Positions 1 through 7,868 of a DNA stretch of 64,000 nucleotides are shown in pieces. Below the pieces are notes generated by a model. That model was not told where the DNA came from and made no database searches. It saw only the letters and a program-made list of their open reading frames with translations. This DNA comes from Rhizobium gallicum bv. gallicum R602sp (GTDB lineage Bacteria; Pseudomonadota; Alphaproteobacteria; Rhizobiales; Rhizobiaceae): positions 1,860,001-1,924,000 of the forward strand of contig NZ_CP006880.1 of assembly GCF_000816845.1 (NCBI RefSeq). The letters are read 5' to 3'. Made by a program: the position numbers and the translations under genes. Each line of letters starts with the position of its first letter. Within the stretch, counting starts at the first letter, position 1.

Positions 1-155
1 CGGCTCACAGCCTGCTTCTTGTCCGCCCGCACCACGACAATGCTGCCATCGGCGGCGCGGCGGAAATCAACCTTGCTTCCGGGAACGATTCCCAACAGAT
101 CGCGGACGGGCTTTGGAATGGTCACCTGCCCCTTTGCTGTCACTGTCGTCGCCAT
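1..155 (-). CDS. AbrB/SpoVT (MazE/VapB-type) antitoxin, cut by window edge
   Basis: About 51 residues are visible from an ATG at 155 to the left edge. The start TVTAKGQVTIPKPVRD followed by LGIVPGSKVDF is the signature of the swapped-hairpin AbrB/MazE DNA-binding fold. Family members are antitoxins that neutralise a PIN-type or MazF-type ribonuclease encoded directly downstream and repress their own promoter. Here the toxin would lie to the left, outside the window. The upstream region carries a nested palindrome suited to autoregulation. It could also be a stand-alone AbrB regulator; the partner gene would decide. Confidence 0.85.
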   Translation of the reverse strand, partial: MATTVTAKGQVTIPKPVRDLLGIVPGSKVDFRRAADGSIVVVRADKKQAVS

Positions 156-166
156 TTGCGCCCTCG

Positions 167-194
167 GTAATACTTGACCTTCAGAAGGTATTAC
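167..194. promoter_or_regulatory. Nested inverted repeat upstream of the AbrB-type antitoxin, probable autoregulatory operator
   Basis: GTAATAC (167-173) and GTATTAC (188-194) are perfect 7-base arms. Between them is a second palindrome, CCTTC-A-GAAGG (178-188). The site lies 12 bases upstream of the antitoxin ATG, where AbrB/VapB-type antitoxins usually bind as dimers. Operator function is inferred from position and symmetry. Confidence 0.6.
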
Positions 195-308
195 TTTGTA
201 AGGGCGAAGTCAATAAGGCGGTCTCCAAGATGATATGCTTTCATAGGTGTTGTGCCGGCGGCGCGCCGCAATCCGCGAAGCCGAAACGATGAGCGAAAAT
301 CCGTCAAC

Positions 309-548
309 TCAATCCCTAGTATTGGCTTCCAAGTCGCCAGCCGCAAGGGAAGACGGTGCCGATTGCATACGCTCTTCGAGTTCCGCTGCGGCCCACTCGA
401 GAAAGAGATTATAGGCCACCGCCAGTAACCTTGGTCCGAGAAAAAACTCGATGAATCCGAAAGCCAGAACGCCGCCGACGAGCCCGAATAGACCGAGCAG
501 CTCGGGAAGATTGATGTTCTGGCTGAGCAGATATGGTCGGAGGAAGTT
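309..548 (-). pseudogene. C-terminal remnant of an AI-2E family (PerM-type) transporter
   Basis: About 80 residues match the C-terminal end of AI-2E/PerM membrane proteins: NFLRPYLLSQ, then LLGLFGLVGGVLAFGFIEFFLGP, then LLAVAYNLFLEW. Intact family members are about 350 residues with eight membrane spans; only the last one or two spans remain. The open frame continues upstream to 689, but that extension is Arg/Ser/Cys-rich and unlike the family, so it is probably junction sequence and not a real N-terminus. No transport function is expected. Confidence 0.75.
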
Positions 549-758
549 GAACGGATAGATGCAGAAATCCAAGGAAGAACAACTACAAGCCCGCGTTTTC
601 AGTGCGGGTCTCCGCTCAGAGCGAGACGATGCGTGGAGAACCGGCCGTCGCGCTGTCATGTGGGCGGAGGTGGCTACCGCGCCGGCCATTGGCGACTAAG
701 GCCCGTCGGCTGCCCTAGAACGAGCTAACCGACGGACCGATTGCCATTGGATGTGGCT

Positions 759-1061
759 TTAATGGATCGCGCCAGATCGCTGTGCCGGAAGCCCCTGGAT
801 CGCAAAGCGATGGAAACGTGGGACTGCGAGCGTAACGGCCTCTTTCCTGGGCTTGCCGAAATGTCGTTCGAGCTGAATGGTCAGTTCGGCTGGACTGGTG
901 GTTCCCTCTTGAAAGAGGCCGATCAGAAGCCGGGCTGCGATGGGGAAGGGTCGAGGCTGTTCAAAGAGAACATCGTCCGTATAGCCGGCATCCTTCAGCA
1001 CCCCCTGAAGCAAGTTGAGGTCGTCGCTCGTCATATATCTAATGGATGTTTCGGAAGACAT
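759..1061 (-). CDS. Conserved small rhizobial protein with AIQGLP C-terminal motif, copy 1
   Basis: A 100-residue soluble protein of unknown function. The start at 1061 has AGGAGG five bases upstream. It is clearly paralogous to the protein encoded at 50657-50959: both share MSSE near the start, LKDAGYTDD or LSDAGYTDD, RPF, a LIGLF/MIRLF segment, and an identical RFAIQGLP near the C-terminus. The leader is also shared, including a CAGCAG/CTGCTG hairpin. A shorter AIQGLP tail occurs in the gene at 33275-33559. No catalytic motif is visible. Confidence 0.8.
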   Translation of the reverse strand: MSSETSIRYMTSDDLNLLQGVLKDAGYTDDVLFEQPRPFPIAARLLIGLFQEGTTSPAELTIQLERHFGKPRKEAVTLAVPRFHRFAIQGLPAQRSGAIH

Positions 1062-1140
1062 GACATCCTCCTTTCGGTCGGGGCAAAGGGTTTGGCGGCC
1101 CTCAAACAGCAGCGCCCGTAATGATTACTGCTGGAGGCTA
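1062..1140 (-). promoter_or_regulatory. Conserved leader upstream of AIQGLP copy 1
   Basis: On the minus strand this 5' region carries CAGCAG and CTGCTG arms (1128-1133 and 1107-1112 on the plus strand) around a 15-base loop. A conserved block, GCTGCTGTTTGAGGGCCGCC, follows, then CCCCGACCGAAAGGAGG as ribosome-binding site. The same blocks in the same order precede the paralogue at 50959. Conservation outside the coding region suggests a regulatory leader; the mechanism is unknown. Confidence 0.5.
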
Positions 1141-1284
1141 GACCATGCGCCCTCGGATTAGACAAAGCAAACAATAACTTTCGAGGATGCTCATATACGA
1201 CGGCAGCATAAGTCATCCGCGACGGACGACATGCGCGCCTCCTCGGCGCGGTGTGGCAAGTCACGATAGAGCTGCGTTCCCTAC

Positions 1285-1572
1285 TTAGACGCGATCTTCG
1301 GTCGCTGCCGGTGGTGCGGCTTGCTGGTCTTTCAGCAGCGCCGCATCGATTTCCGCTCGCGTGACTTGCAAATGCTGCCTCTTGAGCGAAGGCGTTTCAA
1401 TTGACGGAATTTCCAGATGAGCGGCTAATATCCTGTAAGCGGCAAAGGACAGTTCCTCGATCCGTTCTTCGTCCACCGTTAGCCGATATGTCCCGGCTGC
1501 CAGTGGCATAACGAGAGATTCGATGAGGAACGAATGATCGAACCTGATTTCGGTTTCAGTTGTTCTGTTCAT
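1285..1572 (-). CDS. Conserved hypothetical protein, 95 aa
   Basis: The ATG at 1572 has GGAG seven bases upstream. The protein is acidic and soluble, with the order RFDHSFLIESLVMPLAAGTYRLTVDEERIEEL split over the first 42 residues, then LSFAAYRILAAHL, then a Gln/Ala-rich tail. I do not recognise a named family. The first part, reading like a beta-rich core with a hydrophobic stretch, resembles small rhizobial hypothetical proteins often found among stress genes. It stands between two other minus-strand small genes but with gaps too large to call an operon. Confidence 0.65.
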   Translation of the reverse strand: MNRTTETEIRFDHSFLIESLVMPLAAGTYRLTVDEERIEELSFAAYRILAAHLEIPSIETPSLKRQHLQVTRAEIDAALLKDQQAAPPAATEDRV

Positions 1573-1724
1573 GGCTGACTCCGTCTGGATGTTGAGGCGA
1601 CAGGCGTTTGCCGCGCAGCGGGGAGAACTTTCCGTCCCGTCTGCCTTCTTTTCACGCGTTTATGGCCTCAGCCATGACGCGATCTGGTCGGGGTCGGACA
1701 GGCCTTGTGGTCGCTGCGCCAAAG

Positions 1725-2027
1725 TCACCTTCGGTTTTCCGCAGCTTTCGAGGCTGCCGCCGGACGCGCGCTGGTTGCGCCGCCTTCATTCTCCCACGAC
1801 GCCAGTGCATCCGGGCCTGAGCTTTGCCTGCGCCGAAGGGAGGGTGGGTAACTCTGCGAGGGTATCGTGCCGGCCTCAATGCGGCGGATGATCACGACTT
1901 CTTCGTGACGCTCCCGGCCCTCGTCGGCTTGCATGTCCGAAGTCGCATAATTGGCTCGCTTCAGAATTCGCTGCAGCGTCGAGCTCTCGACGGCTGCAGT
2001 TTCACCGACGTAAAGAATGGTTACCAC
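1725..2027 (-). CDS. Possible small protein overlapping the end of the 37-aa membrane peptide gene
   Basis: An open frame of 100 codons begins at a GTG that overlaps the stop region of the upstream peptide gene (stop at 2021-2023). That arrangement would allow translational coupling. The first 50 residues (VTILYVGETAAVESS, then LQRILKRANYATSD) look protein-like; the C-terminal half is Ser/Arg/Ala-rich and low in complexity. No family was recognised. It may be a real coupled gene, a decayed remnant, or chance. Confidence 0.3.
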   Translation of the reverse strand: MVTILYVGETAAVESSTLQRILKRANYATSDMQADEGRERHEEVVIIRRIEAGTIPSQSYPPSLRRRQSSGPDALASWENEGGATSARPAAASKAAENRR

Positions 2028-2134
2028 AGCCAGCCCCCCGAAATCAGAAACAAGATGAAGGCGACGCTGAGCGCGACCAGGATTCTGATTGAAACGTGTT
2101 CAAAGGAATAATGATGATGGGACATGGAAGACAT
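2021..2134 (-). CDS. 37-aa single-span membrane peptide
   Basis: The ATG at 2134 has AGGAGG seven bases upstream, in the same GGAGGACGTG context seen at other small genes here. The product begins MSSMSHHHYSF and then has one hydrophobic span, ILVALSVAFILFLISGGWLW, running to the C-terminus. Length, histidine-rich head and single span are typical of small stress-induced membrane peptides in rhizobia. Its leader resembles those of the AIQGLP genes (GGGCGCTGC, then a GCCCC-type block before the ribosome-binding site). Confidence 0.6.
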   Translation of the reverse strand: MSSMSHHHYSFEHVSIRILVALSVAFILFLISGGWLW

Positions 2135-2329
2135 CACGTCCTCCTCTGATTGGGGCGAAGGATTTTAACCCTTTTGCGGCAGCGCCCGCTTCAAATGCTG
2201 CCGACAGAAATACTGTGCGCTTTGATTAGGTTTTAAGCAAGGCAGTTCGCCGCAATAAAAATAAAAACTTTCTACAGTATCCTGTGATATGGTGCATTCA
2301 TTGGAATATTATTGCGAGGAGACGCTTCA

Positions 2330-2446
2330 GTGAAAGCTATTTTTCCAGACATGACCGGACGACAAGTTGCGGTATTTCTGATTGAGACATCGCTTGTAAT
2401 GGCAGGACTGGTCGTAATCCTAATCGTAGGAATACCCATGCTTTAG
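2330..2446 (+). CDS. 38-aa single-span membrane peptide
   Basis: The GTG start at 2330 is preceded by GAGGAG at an 8-base spacing. The peptide begins MKAIFPDMTGRQVAVFLIE and continues with a hydrophobic stretch, LVMAGLVVILIVGIPML, to its end. It is divergent from the 37-aa membrane peptide gene and shares no sequence with it. Nothing indicates a partner. The good ribosome-binding site and clean hydrophobic segment support it; the short length keeps confidence moderate. Confidence 0.5.
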   Translation: MKAIFPDMTGRQVAVFLIETSLVMAGLVVILIVGIPML

Positions 2447-3020
2447 AGTGACCGTCAATCACAGCTTGGTTGCCGCCATGCCAAGCCAGATTAGGATAAT
2501 TCAGCGGCTGGTGAGGTTACCGCAGAAGCAATCGCCCGACCTTTGAGAAGAAGTCGCGGCTTCAAAAAGACCCCGGAATACGCGTTTTTCTGTTCTCCTA
2601 CGGAAACCCACGCAGGCTTATACTTCACCTGCAGCCTCCGACGCAGCACCAGGAATGACGTCCGGGTTCCATTCAATTCCTCTTTTGCTCCAACCGCGAA
2701 CATGCCCGCTGGCCTTCAGCGCCGCCCGTCGCCCGCGTCGGCGACCGCAGTCTGTCTACATGCCCTGAATACTCACCTGAGCCGCGCATTCGCACGGAGC
2801 CGACGGGTCCTGGGCCTGGGCTGAACCAGGCGTCGGCATCCCAAGTCCGGTCACGAATTCTATTTCAAGCTGCACCCAAATCGGCTCGGACCTGGAGAAC
2901 ATGCCTTATTCACGCAACGGCAAAGGGGTGAAACTCCAGAAGTGTCGAGCGGCAGAACCTTGTTCTTAAGGTCGGTTAGCCGTCTCGGGAGCTAGATCCT
3001 TGCGGCGCACATTCAAAGAT
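2447..3020. other. No confident gene
   Basis: Holds a hairpin GCTTGG...CCAAGC just after the small membrane peptide gene, and a minus-strand open frame of 70 codons (2491-2703) with a protein-like middle (LQVKYKPAWVSVGEQ) but no recognisable family or clear ribosome-binding site. Confidence 0.5.
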
Positions 3021-3023
3021 TTG

Positions 3024-3057
3024 TTGACTCTCATCACCATGAGAACATAATAGGAAC
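3024..3057 (+). promoter_or_regulatory. Sigma70-type promoter overlapped by a LexA SOS box
   Basis: TTGACT at 3024-3029 and CATAAT at 3046-3051 are separated by 16 bases. Overlapping the -10 is GAAC-ATAATAG-GAAC (3043-3057), an exact match to the alphaproteobacterial LexA site GTTC-N7-GTTC read on the other strand. The site is about 50 bases upstream of the next ATG, the geometry expected for LexA repression. Confidence 0.75.
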
Positions 3058-3108
3058 AAACGGCGGGAGACCGTCCGTTGCAACACATTGAGTATGGGGA
3101 GAACGATC

Positions 3109-3465
3109 ATGCCCCGGCAGCCGATCAAGAGAGAATTGGAACAAGGCACCTATTGGACGCCGCCTTGCGAAGTTGCCATTACTGAAGCGCATCCACGATT
3201 GCTCAACGCGCTGAAAACCGGCTCGGGATTGGATCGCAAACGCCTCTTTGTGGCAGGCGCCTACGATATGGCCTTCGGTTCGCCGATGGGTCAGTTCGAG
3301 GTCGCCATAGATCGCGAAAGCGGGCTTTCCTGCGGCGTGTTCAGAACCATGCGTAACTGGGAAGATGTTTCGGGAAAACCTGTGTGGTTTACCTCTGACG
3401 GCGATCCGGACAACGCGGTCGAGACGGTTCTTCGCAGCGCCAAGGCGGAAGGGCTGGTTCCCTGA
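3109..3465 (+). CDS. SOS-box-controlled hypothetical protein, 118 aa
   Basis: The chosen ATG has GGGGAG six bases upstream; in-frame TTG and ATG codons slightly upstream lie inside or before that site. The product is soluble and starts MPRQPIKRELEQGTYWTPP, followed by a stretch with RLFVAGAYDMAFGSPMGQFEVAI and a C-terminal helix. I do not recognise the family. Its stop overlaps the start of the next gene (TGATG), so the pair is translationally coupled. The LexA box upstream points to induction after DNA damage. Confidence 0.7.
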   Translation: MPRQPIKRELEQGTYWTPPCEVAITEAHPRLLNALKTGSGLDRKRLFVAGAYDMAFGSPMGQFEVAIDRESGLSCGVFRTMRNWEDVSGKPVWFTSDGDPDNAVETVLRSAKAEGLVP

Positions 3466-3659
3466 TGCGGCCCGTCACAAGGGAAGACGCCGACTATGAA
3501 GTCGAGGCCGCTCTCGCCTTTCATGACGACGACGCCAAGGCGACGATCGCGACACTGTTGGCCGATAATCATCATTTGAGGCTGCAGCTCGCATTGGCGG
3601 AAAGCGCCCTGAGCCGTGGCTTGGTACGTGGCTGGCGTCCGCGTTTCGACCGGGACTGA
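3465..3659 (+). CDS. Hypothetical protein, 64 aa, coupled to the SOS-box gene
   Basis: Begins at the ATG overlapping the preceding stop. The protein is mainly helical: REDADYEVEAALAFHDDDAK, then TIATLLADNHHLRLQLALAE, then SRGLVRGWRPRF. The pattern of an acidic N-terminal helix, a leucine-rich helix and a basic tail is known from small rhizobial proteins without assigned function. It should be co-transcribed with its neighbour and so share the LexA control. Confidence 0.65.
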   Translation: MRPVTREDADYEVEAALAFHDDDAKATIATLLADNHHLRLQLALAESALSRGLVRGWRPRFDRD

Positions 3660-3752
3660 CATGTCGGAAATGAATGACATGCGAAAGTTGTCTCGTTGGA
3701 AGCTGAGCACGCTGCAGATGCTGGGCAGTTCTTCGTGATTACCTGCCCTTAC

Positions 3753-4173
3753 TGGCTGAGGCTGCCGCTCGCTTTTACTCCGAGATCTTTCCCGAAAGCA
3801 TGGTGACTGGCGTGCACCGCGCACCCCGGCGGGCAAAGAGGGCGATGTATTGACGGTCGAGTTCACAGTTGCGGGGATTCCTTGTCTCGGCCTGAACGGG
3901 GGCCGGTATTCAAACACAACGAAGCCTTTTCGTTCCAGATCGCCACCGACGGCCAGGAGGAGACCGACCGCTACTGGAATGCCATCGTCGAAAATGGCGG
4001 CGAGGAGAGCGCGTGCGGATGGTGCAAGGACAAGTGGGGCCTGGCAAATCACCCCCCGAATACTGACCGACGCTCTGGCGGCTGGCGGTGATGAAGCAAA
4101 GCGCGCGTTTGAGGCCATGATGACGATGAGAAAAATCGACGTCGCTGCAATCGAGGCGGCGCGGCGTGGTTGA
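3753..4173 (+). pseudogene. VOC/PhnB-type (3-demethylubiquinone methyltransferase-like) protein, frameshifted
   Basis: Fragments in all three forward frames line up end to end with one VOC-superfamily protein. They are AEAAARFYSEIFPES, then PAGKEGDVLTVEFTVAGIPC, then PVFKHNEAFSFQIATDG and ENGGEESACGWCKDKWGL, then WQITPRILTDALAAGGDEAKR and a normal C-terminus. At least three frameshifts separate them, and the N-terminal 20 or so residues are unrecognisable. Intact proteins are about 150 residues. No product is expected. Confidence 0.85.
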
Positions 4174-4708
4174 CGCTCCGTCCGCGTCTTGTGGGCGCCA
4201 GATCGAGGCGCAGGTCGGCCGCTTTTTCCTCGCTGCTCTCGAAACGAACATTGCAGGGAACTCCCGAAATTGATCCGCAGCGTTCCGTCCGGCGCGAAGG
4301 CGAGTTCGCCTCCCGTGCTCGCCCGGCGAATAGGTTCGTTGATGCCCGCTTCGAGCTTGCCGATCGTGCATCCGCATTCATGTTGCCCGCCGTCACCCCA
4401 TGAACGGAGCTAGGAACATACGGCTATCTCGAAGAGCGGTGCCGTGGAAGCGTCAAGGTCGGAGGCCACTAAGCGGTGGTTCGAAGCGACTCCTTCACGG
4501 CAATCACGTTCTTTCCTGCCCGATGTTGCGGGCGCTGGCTTCAAAGCCATCGTGCACCTTGAGCGGCTTCAGGATCTCCTCGCTGGTGGTTGGCTTGAAA
4601 ACATTTGTTTTTACGCTGGAGAACACCAACATTCTCGCCAGCAATGGGACCGGCGTGATCATATCTACCGTCCTGCTCACCGGGCGCGTCCACCTTGGGT
4701 CTCACTCT
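4174..4708. other. No confident gene; open but start-less stretches
   Basis: The minus strand has protein-like runs without a start or family, for example ECGCTIGKLEAGINEP around 4350 and TTSEEILKPLKVHDGFEA around 4560. These may be remnants of decayed genes. No complete gene is supported. Confidence 0.4.
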
Positions 4709-5035
4709 TCAAGCCGGCCGCGGCTCGTGGAAGCGGCACCAGCCATTGGGACTGATTTCACCTGCAACGATCTCACATGCATTTGGCTCCAGGAAATGGG
4801 TGCACCCGCCGCACCGTCGTCCCTTATTCGGCGAATTCTGGTAGCGCGCCATAGACTTCGGCGTCGTTCCAGCGCCGCGTGCGACAGGCTGGCCCGTCAT
4901 GCAGGAGCCAAGCGCACCTGCACCGGTAACCGCGACGCCGGCCATCGTCACTTTCAAGAATTTCCGTCGGGATACCGCTTGGCTTGAGCGACCTTGCGCC
5001 GGGCCTTTGACCTCCGGACCACGATCCTTTTTCAT
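4709..5035 (-). CDS. Tat-exported high-potential iron-sulfur protein (HiPIP-like)
   Basis: A 108-residue protein with a twin-arginine signal, SRRKFLKVTMAGVAVTG, around residues 22-38. It is followed by a mature domain with four cysteines in the HiPIP order C-x2-C-x10-C and a final GWC: RRCGGCTHF, NACEIVAGEI, NGWCRFHEP. HiPIPs carry a [4Fe-4S] cluster in the periplasm and shuttle single electrons. AGGGAGG lies eight bases before the ATG. A decayed cytochrome c gene upstream on the same strand and the divergent FAD-Rieske gene suggest a former redox cluster. Confidence 0.85.
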   Translation of the reverse strand: MKKDRGPEVKGPAQGRSSQAVSRRKFLKVTMAGVAVTGAGALGSCMTGQPVARGAGTTPKSMARYQNSPNKGRRCGGCTHFLEPNACEIVAGEISPNGWCRFHEPRPA

Positions 5036-5084
5036 GTTCTTGCCTCCCTATTATCGAATAGCTGTCAACGTTGTCGAATAGCGG

Positions 5085-5285
5085 TCAAATCGACTTCAGG
5101 TACTCGATCAGATCGCTCCTCTCCTCATCGGTGACATCGAGGTGACGGTCGTAGTGCCTGACGGCGTCCTCGAGCGTCGCGAATCGGCCGTCATGGTAGA
5201 ATCCGCCTTTATGGGATCTTTCCGTGCTCCAAAAGGGCCCGCAACGACGCAGTCCGGTAGCGGTCGATCTCGACGCGCGACATCC
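5085..5285 (-). pseudogene. C-terminal fragment of a di-haem peroxidase-like cytochrome c
   Basis: KGGFYHDGRFATLEDAVRH, then YDRHLDVTDEERSDLIEYLKS is the conserved C-terminus of MauG/cytochrome-c-peroxidase-like proteins, where FHDGRF and the final VEYLKSL helix are typical. The preceding residues (DRYRTASLRALLEHGK) are in a different frame, and no haem-binding CxxCH is left. It is therefore a truncated and frameshifted remnant. Confidence 0.7.
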
Positions 5286-5548
5286 GATCTCCACAAAGTA
5301 AAATCCCATAATACGTTAGAGTTTACTAAATTACAAAGCTTCACCTCACCTGCAGTGGCATTTCGGGAGAGTTGGGGAACTGCGCGAAGGCTGGAAAGCG
5401 ATTGCGCATTGTCGCGATATACCATCTGCGATGGGGTCCGCAGGCCGACTTCCGCCCGAGTGATCCCAAGATCCGCTCAGCAAGGTTCGGGGGAACTTTT
5501 GCGTTCTTTCTCCTATTTAGCAGGTGTAGATTTGTGGAGAAGTCGGCC

Positions 5549-7069
5549 ATGAATGTCAGCGATGAAAGAACCGCTTCTTTATGGGCGCCGATCAAAGTCG
5601 CGCCTGACGCCGTTCCACTCCCCCACGATGACCAAGTCGATGTCGTCGTTGTCGGCTCGGGCATTGCCGGCTTGTCAGTGGCCTACGAGCTCGCACTTGC
5701 TGGGAAGAAAGTGGCCGTCATCGATCGCGGCCAGATCGGAAGCGGCATGACCGCCCGCACGACCGCGCATCTGACATCGGTATGCGACGACTATTTTTCC
5801 GAACTCATCGCTCTGCGGGGGCGTGAGCTGGCGCGGCACTTCCACGAGAGCCAATCTGCCGCGATCGATCGCATCGAAGCGATTCAGGAGATGGAGGCTA
5901 TCGCGTGCGATTTCAGACGCGTCGATGGGTTTCTGTTTCCGTCGTCTGGAGTGCAGGAAGCTGACCTCGAGCGCGAACTCGATGCCGCACTGCAAATCGG
6001 CGCCGCGGTCGAAAGAACCACCGGCTTGCCGTTTGCGGGGTTCTCCGGGGCACCCGCCCTTCGCTATGCCCGTCAGGCCACATTCCACCCGCTCAAATAT
6101 CTCCGCGGGCTGGCCGTCGGCCTCCGCGCCCGCGGCAGCGTCCTTTACCGGGACACAGTGGTCGAAAAGGTCGAGGAAACTGATGGTGGTGTCCGCGTCG
6201 CGACAGCCTCTGGCTTTGTCGTCACTGGAAAATGGGCTGTCGTGGCGACCAATTCGCCGATCAATGACCGCGTCGCCCTCCACACCAAACAAGCGCCCTA
6301 CCGAACCTATGCGATGTCGTTCGAGATCGGGCGCAATGTTATTCCGGATGGGCTCTACTGGGATACTGAAGACCCTTACCACTACGTGCGTCTGCAGCCG
6401 GGCGACGGCGAAACGGACTTTCTCGTCGTCGGCGGCGAAGACCATAAGACCGGCGCGGCCGACGACGGCGACGAGCGGTTCGCAGCTTTGACGTCCTGGA
6501 CCAGACGTCTAGTGCCCGATCTCGGCGTCGAGACCCATCGATGGTCGGGGCAGGTGATGGAGACCATCGATTACGCCGGTTTCATTGGCCGCAATCCGGG
6601 CAACGAGCGGGTGTTCGTGGTGACAGGTGATTCCGGCGAAGGCATGACCCATGGCGTGGTGGCTGCTCTGCTGATCCGAGATCTCATTCTCAGTGGCAAC
6701 AGCCGTTGGCGGGAACTTTATGAGCCATCCCGCAAGACGCCAAAGGCGATCGGTGACTACCTCGTGGAGAACGCGACAGCGATCAAGAATTTCGTCGAGT
6801 ATATCGCCCCTGGAGAAATTGATTCCCTTGACAAGTTGCGACCGGGAGAAGGTGCCATCGTCCGCGTGGGCCTCACCAAGATCGCCGCTTTCCGAGACGA
6901 AGACGGCACGCTCTACAAACGTTCGGCGTCTTGCACGCACATAGGCTGCCACGTGCATTGGAACTCTCTCGAGCGCTGCTGGGATTGCCCGTGCCACGGT
7001 TCGCAATTTGCCGTCGATGGTACCGCCCTGAATGGACCGGCCGTGTCTCCCTTGGCTGATCTCCAATAG
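5549..7069 (+). CDS. FAD-dependent oxidoreductase fused to a Rieske [2Fe-2S] domain
   Basis: 506 residues. The N-terminal DAO-type flavoprotein has VVVVGSGIAGLSVAYELA (about residues 31-48, dinucleotide-binding) and a later GVVAAL segment. The C-terminal 80 residues form a Rieske domain with CTHIGCHVHW and CWDCPCHGSQF, giving the CxH...CxxH ligands. The same architecture occurs in Bacillus subtilis YhfW. The ATG at 5549 begins a normal flavoprotein N-terminus; the open frame upstream to 5372 has no such homology. No signal peptide was seen, so it is probably cytoplasmic. The substrate is unknown; an amine or amino acid oxidase coupled to internal electron transfer fits. Confidence 0.9.
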   Translation: MNVSDERTASLWAPIKVAPDAVPLPHDDQVDVVVVGSGIAGLSVAYELALAGKKVAVIDRGQIGSGMTARTTAHLTSVCDDYFSELIALRGRELARHFHESQSAAIDRIEAIQEMEAIACDFRRVDGFLFPSSGVQEADLERELDAALQIGAAVERTTGLPFAGFSGAPALRYARQATFHPLKYLRGLAVGLRARGSVLYRDTVVEKVEETDGGVRVATASGFVVTGKWAVVATNSPINDRVALHTKQAPYRTYAMSFEIGRNVIPDGLYWDTEDPYHYVRLQPGDGETDFLVVGGEDHKTGAADDGDERFAALTSWTRRLVPDLGVETHRWSGQVMETIDYAGFIGRNPGNERVFVVTGDSGEGMTHGVVAALLIRDLILSGNSRWRELYEPSRKTPKAIGDYLVENATAIKNFVEYIAPGEIDSLDKLRPGEGAIVRVGLTKIAAFRDEDGTLYKRSASCTHIGCHVHWNSLERCWDCPCHGSQFAVDGTALNGPAVSPLADLQ

Positions 7070-7385
7070 GGCTTTACGGCGCGCTCGAAATGCGGGACGC
7101 CGCGTCGCTGGTCTGCGTATGCTTGAAGTTGATGTGCAAAGGACCTCCATGGTCGCCGCACTCATGCGTGAAGGTATGATCAACAATCTCACCGATCCCA
7201 GGCACCGACTTCATGCACGCTTTCCTGCCGCAGCGCCGTTCTGCGACTTGGGCAATTCAGAAAATTTCCGTTCTTTGGTCTGTGAGCGAGGGCCCTTCAG
7301 CGCGTTTTCCCGTCGCCCGGCCTCATTGTCGCTCCAGCCAGAGGCAAGCTGTCTCTTGCGATTGGACCTTGGGGCGTCAGCTTCT
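7070..7385. other. Intergenic region between convergent genes
   Basis: Lies between the 3' ends of the Rieske and GreA-like genes. No gene or strong terminator was seen. Confidence 0.5.
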
Positions 7386-7868
7386 CTAGGAGATGGCAAG
7401 GATCTCAAGCTCTTGATCACCTACATTGACTATGTCTCCAATAGCTTTGCCCATTAGAGACGTTCCTACAGGGGATGCGAAGGAAATCGACCCGGTCTTC
7501 GGATCAGCTTCATCTTCTCCAACGAGGCGATATTTCTGCACGCGCCCGTCGTCGCGACGAAAGGTTACCGTGCTCCCGAACGCAACAATGTCAAATGACA
7601 TAGGGTCAGGGACTACCTGTGCTGTGCGAATTCTTTCGCTGAAGTAGCGCATGTCACGCAAGGGGATTGCTGCCTGCCGCCGTCGTTCATTCACGTCTTC
7701 GATTGTACTTGCGGCATCGTAGGCTTCACGAGCTTTTTGGCGCTGCAAATCCAACGCCTTCAATCCCGCTTCTGTAACCAGGTTCGGGTGAGGTGAAATC
7801 GGACGGTCGGGCAGCAGAGTTTCCGAAGCCGTTTCGGCACTTTCTTCCTTGGTGAACGCGGTGCTCAA
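7386..7868 (-). CDS. GreA/GreB-family transcription elongation factor-like protein
   Basis: 160 residues. The C-terminal half carries the FKBP-like Gre/Rnk domain: IVAFGSTVTFRRDDG, VQKYRLVGEDEADP, ISFASPVGTSLMGKAIGD, with the usual closing strand VGDQELEILAI. The N-terminus holds a helical segment (LKALDLQRQKAREAYDAAS) that may be a shortened coiled coil. Gre factors enter the RNA polymerase secondary channel and stimulate cleavage of backtracked transcripts; plasmid-borne variants like this are often of unknown specificity. The start is a TTG with CGGAGG six bases upstream. Confidence 0.85.
   Translation of the reverse strand: MSTAFTKEESAETASETLLPDRPISPHPNLVTEAGLKALDLQRQKAREAYDAASTIEDVNERRRQAAIPLRDMRYFSERIRTAQVVPDPMSFDIVAFGSTVTFRRDDGRVQKYRLVGEDEADPKTGSISFASPVGTSLMGKAIGDIVNVGDQELEILAIS

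Noticed and set aside
3053..3079. GGAAC...CGTT as an EcfG promoter upstream of the SOS-box genes
   Set aside because: The spacer is 18 bases, longer than the 16 found in the four accepted sites, and a good sigma70 promoter with LexA box is already present.
4400..4987. Plus-strand open frame of 195 codons
   Set aside because: Overlaps the HiPIP gene antisense, is Arg/Ser/His-rich and has no family or ribosome-binding site.
5372..5548. N-terminal extension of the FAD-Rieske protein
   Set aside because: Conserved flavoprotein sequence begins after the ATG at 5549; the extension has no similarity to such proteins.
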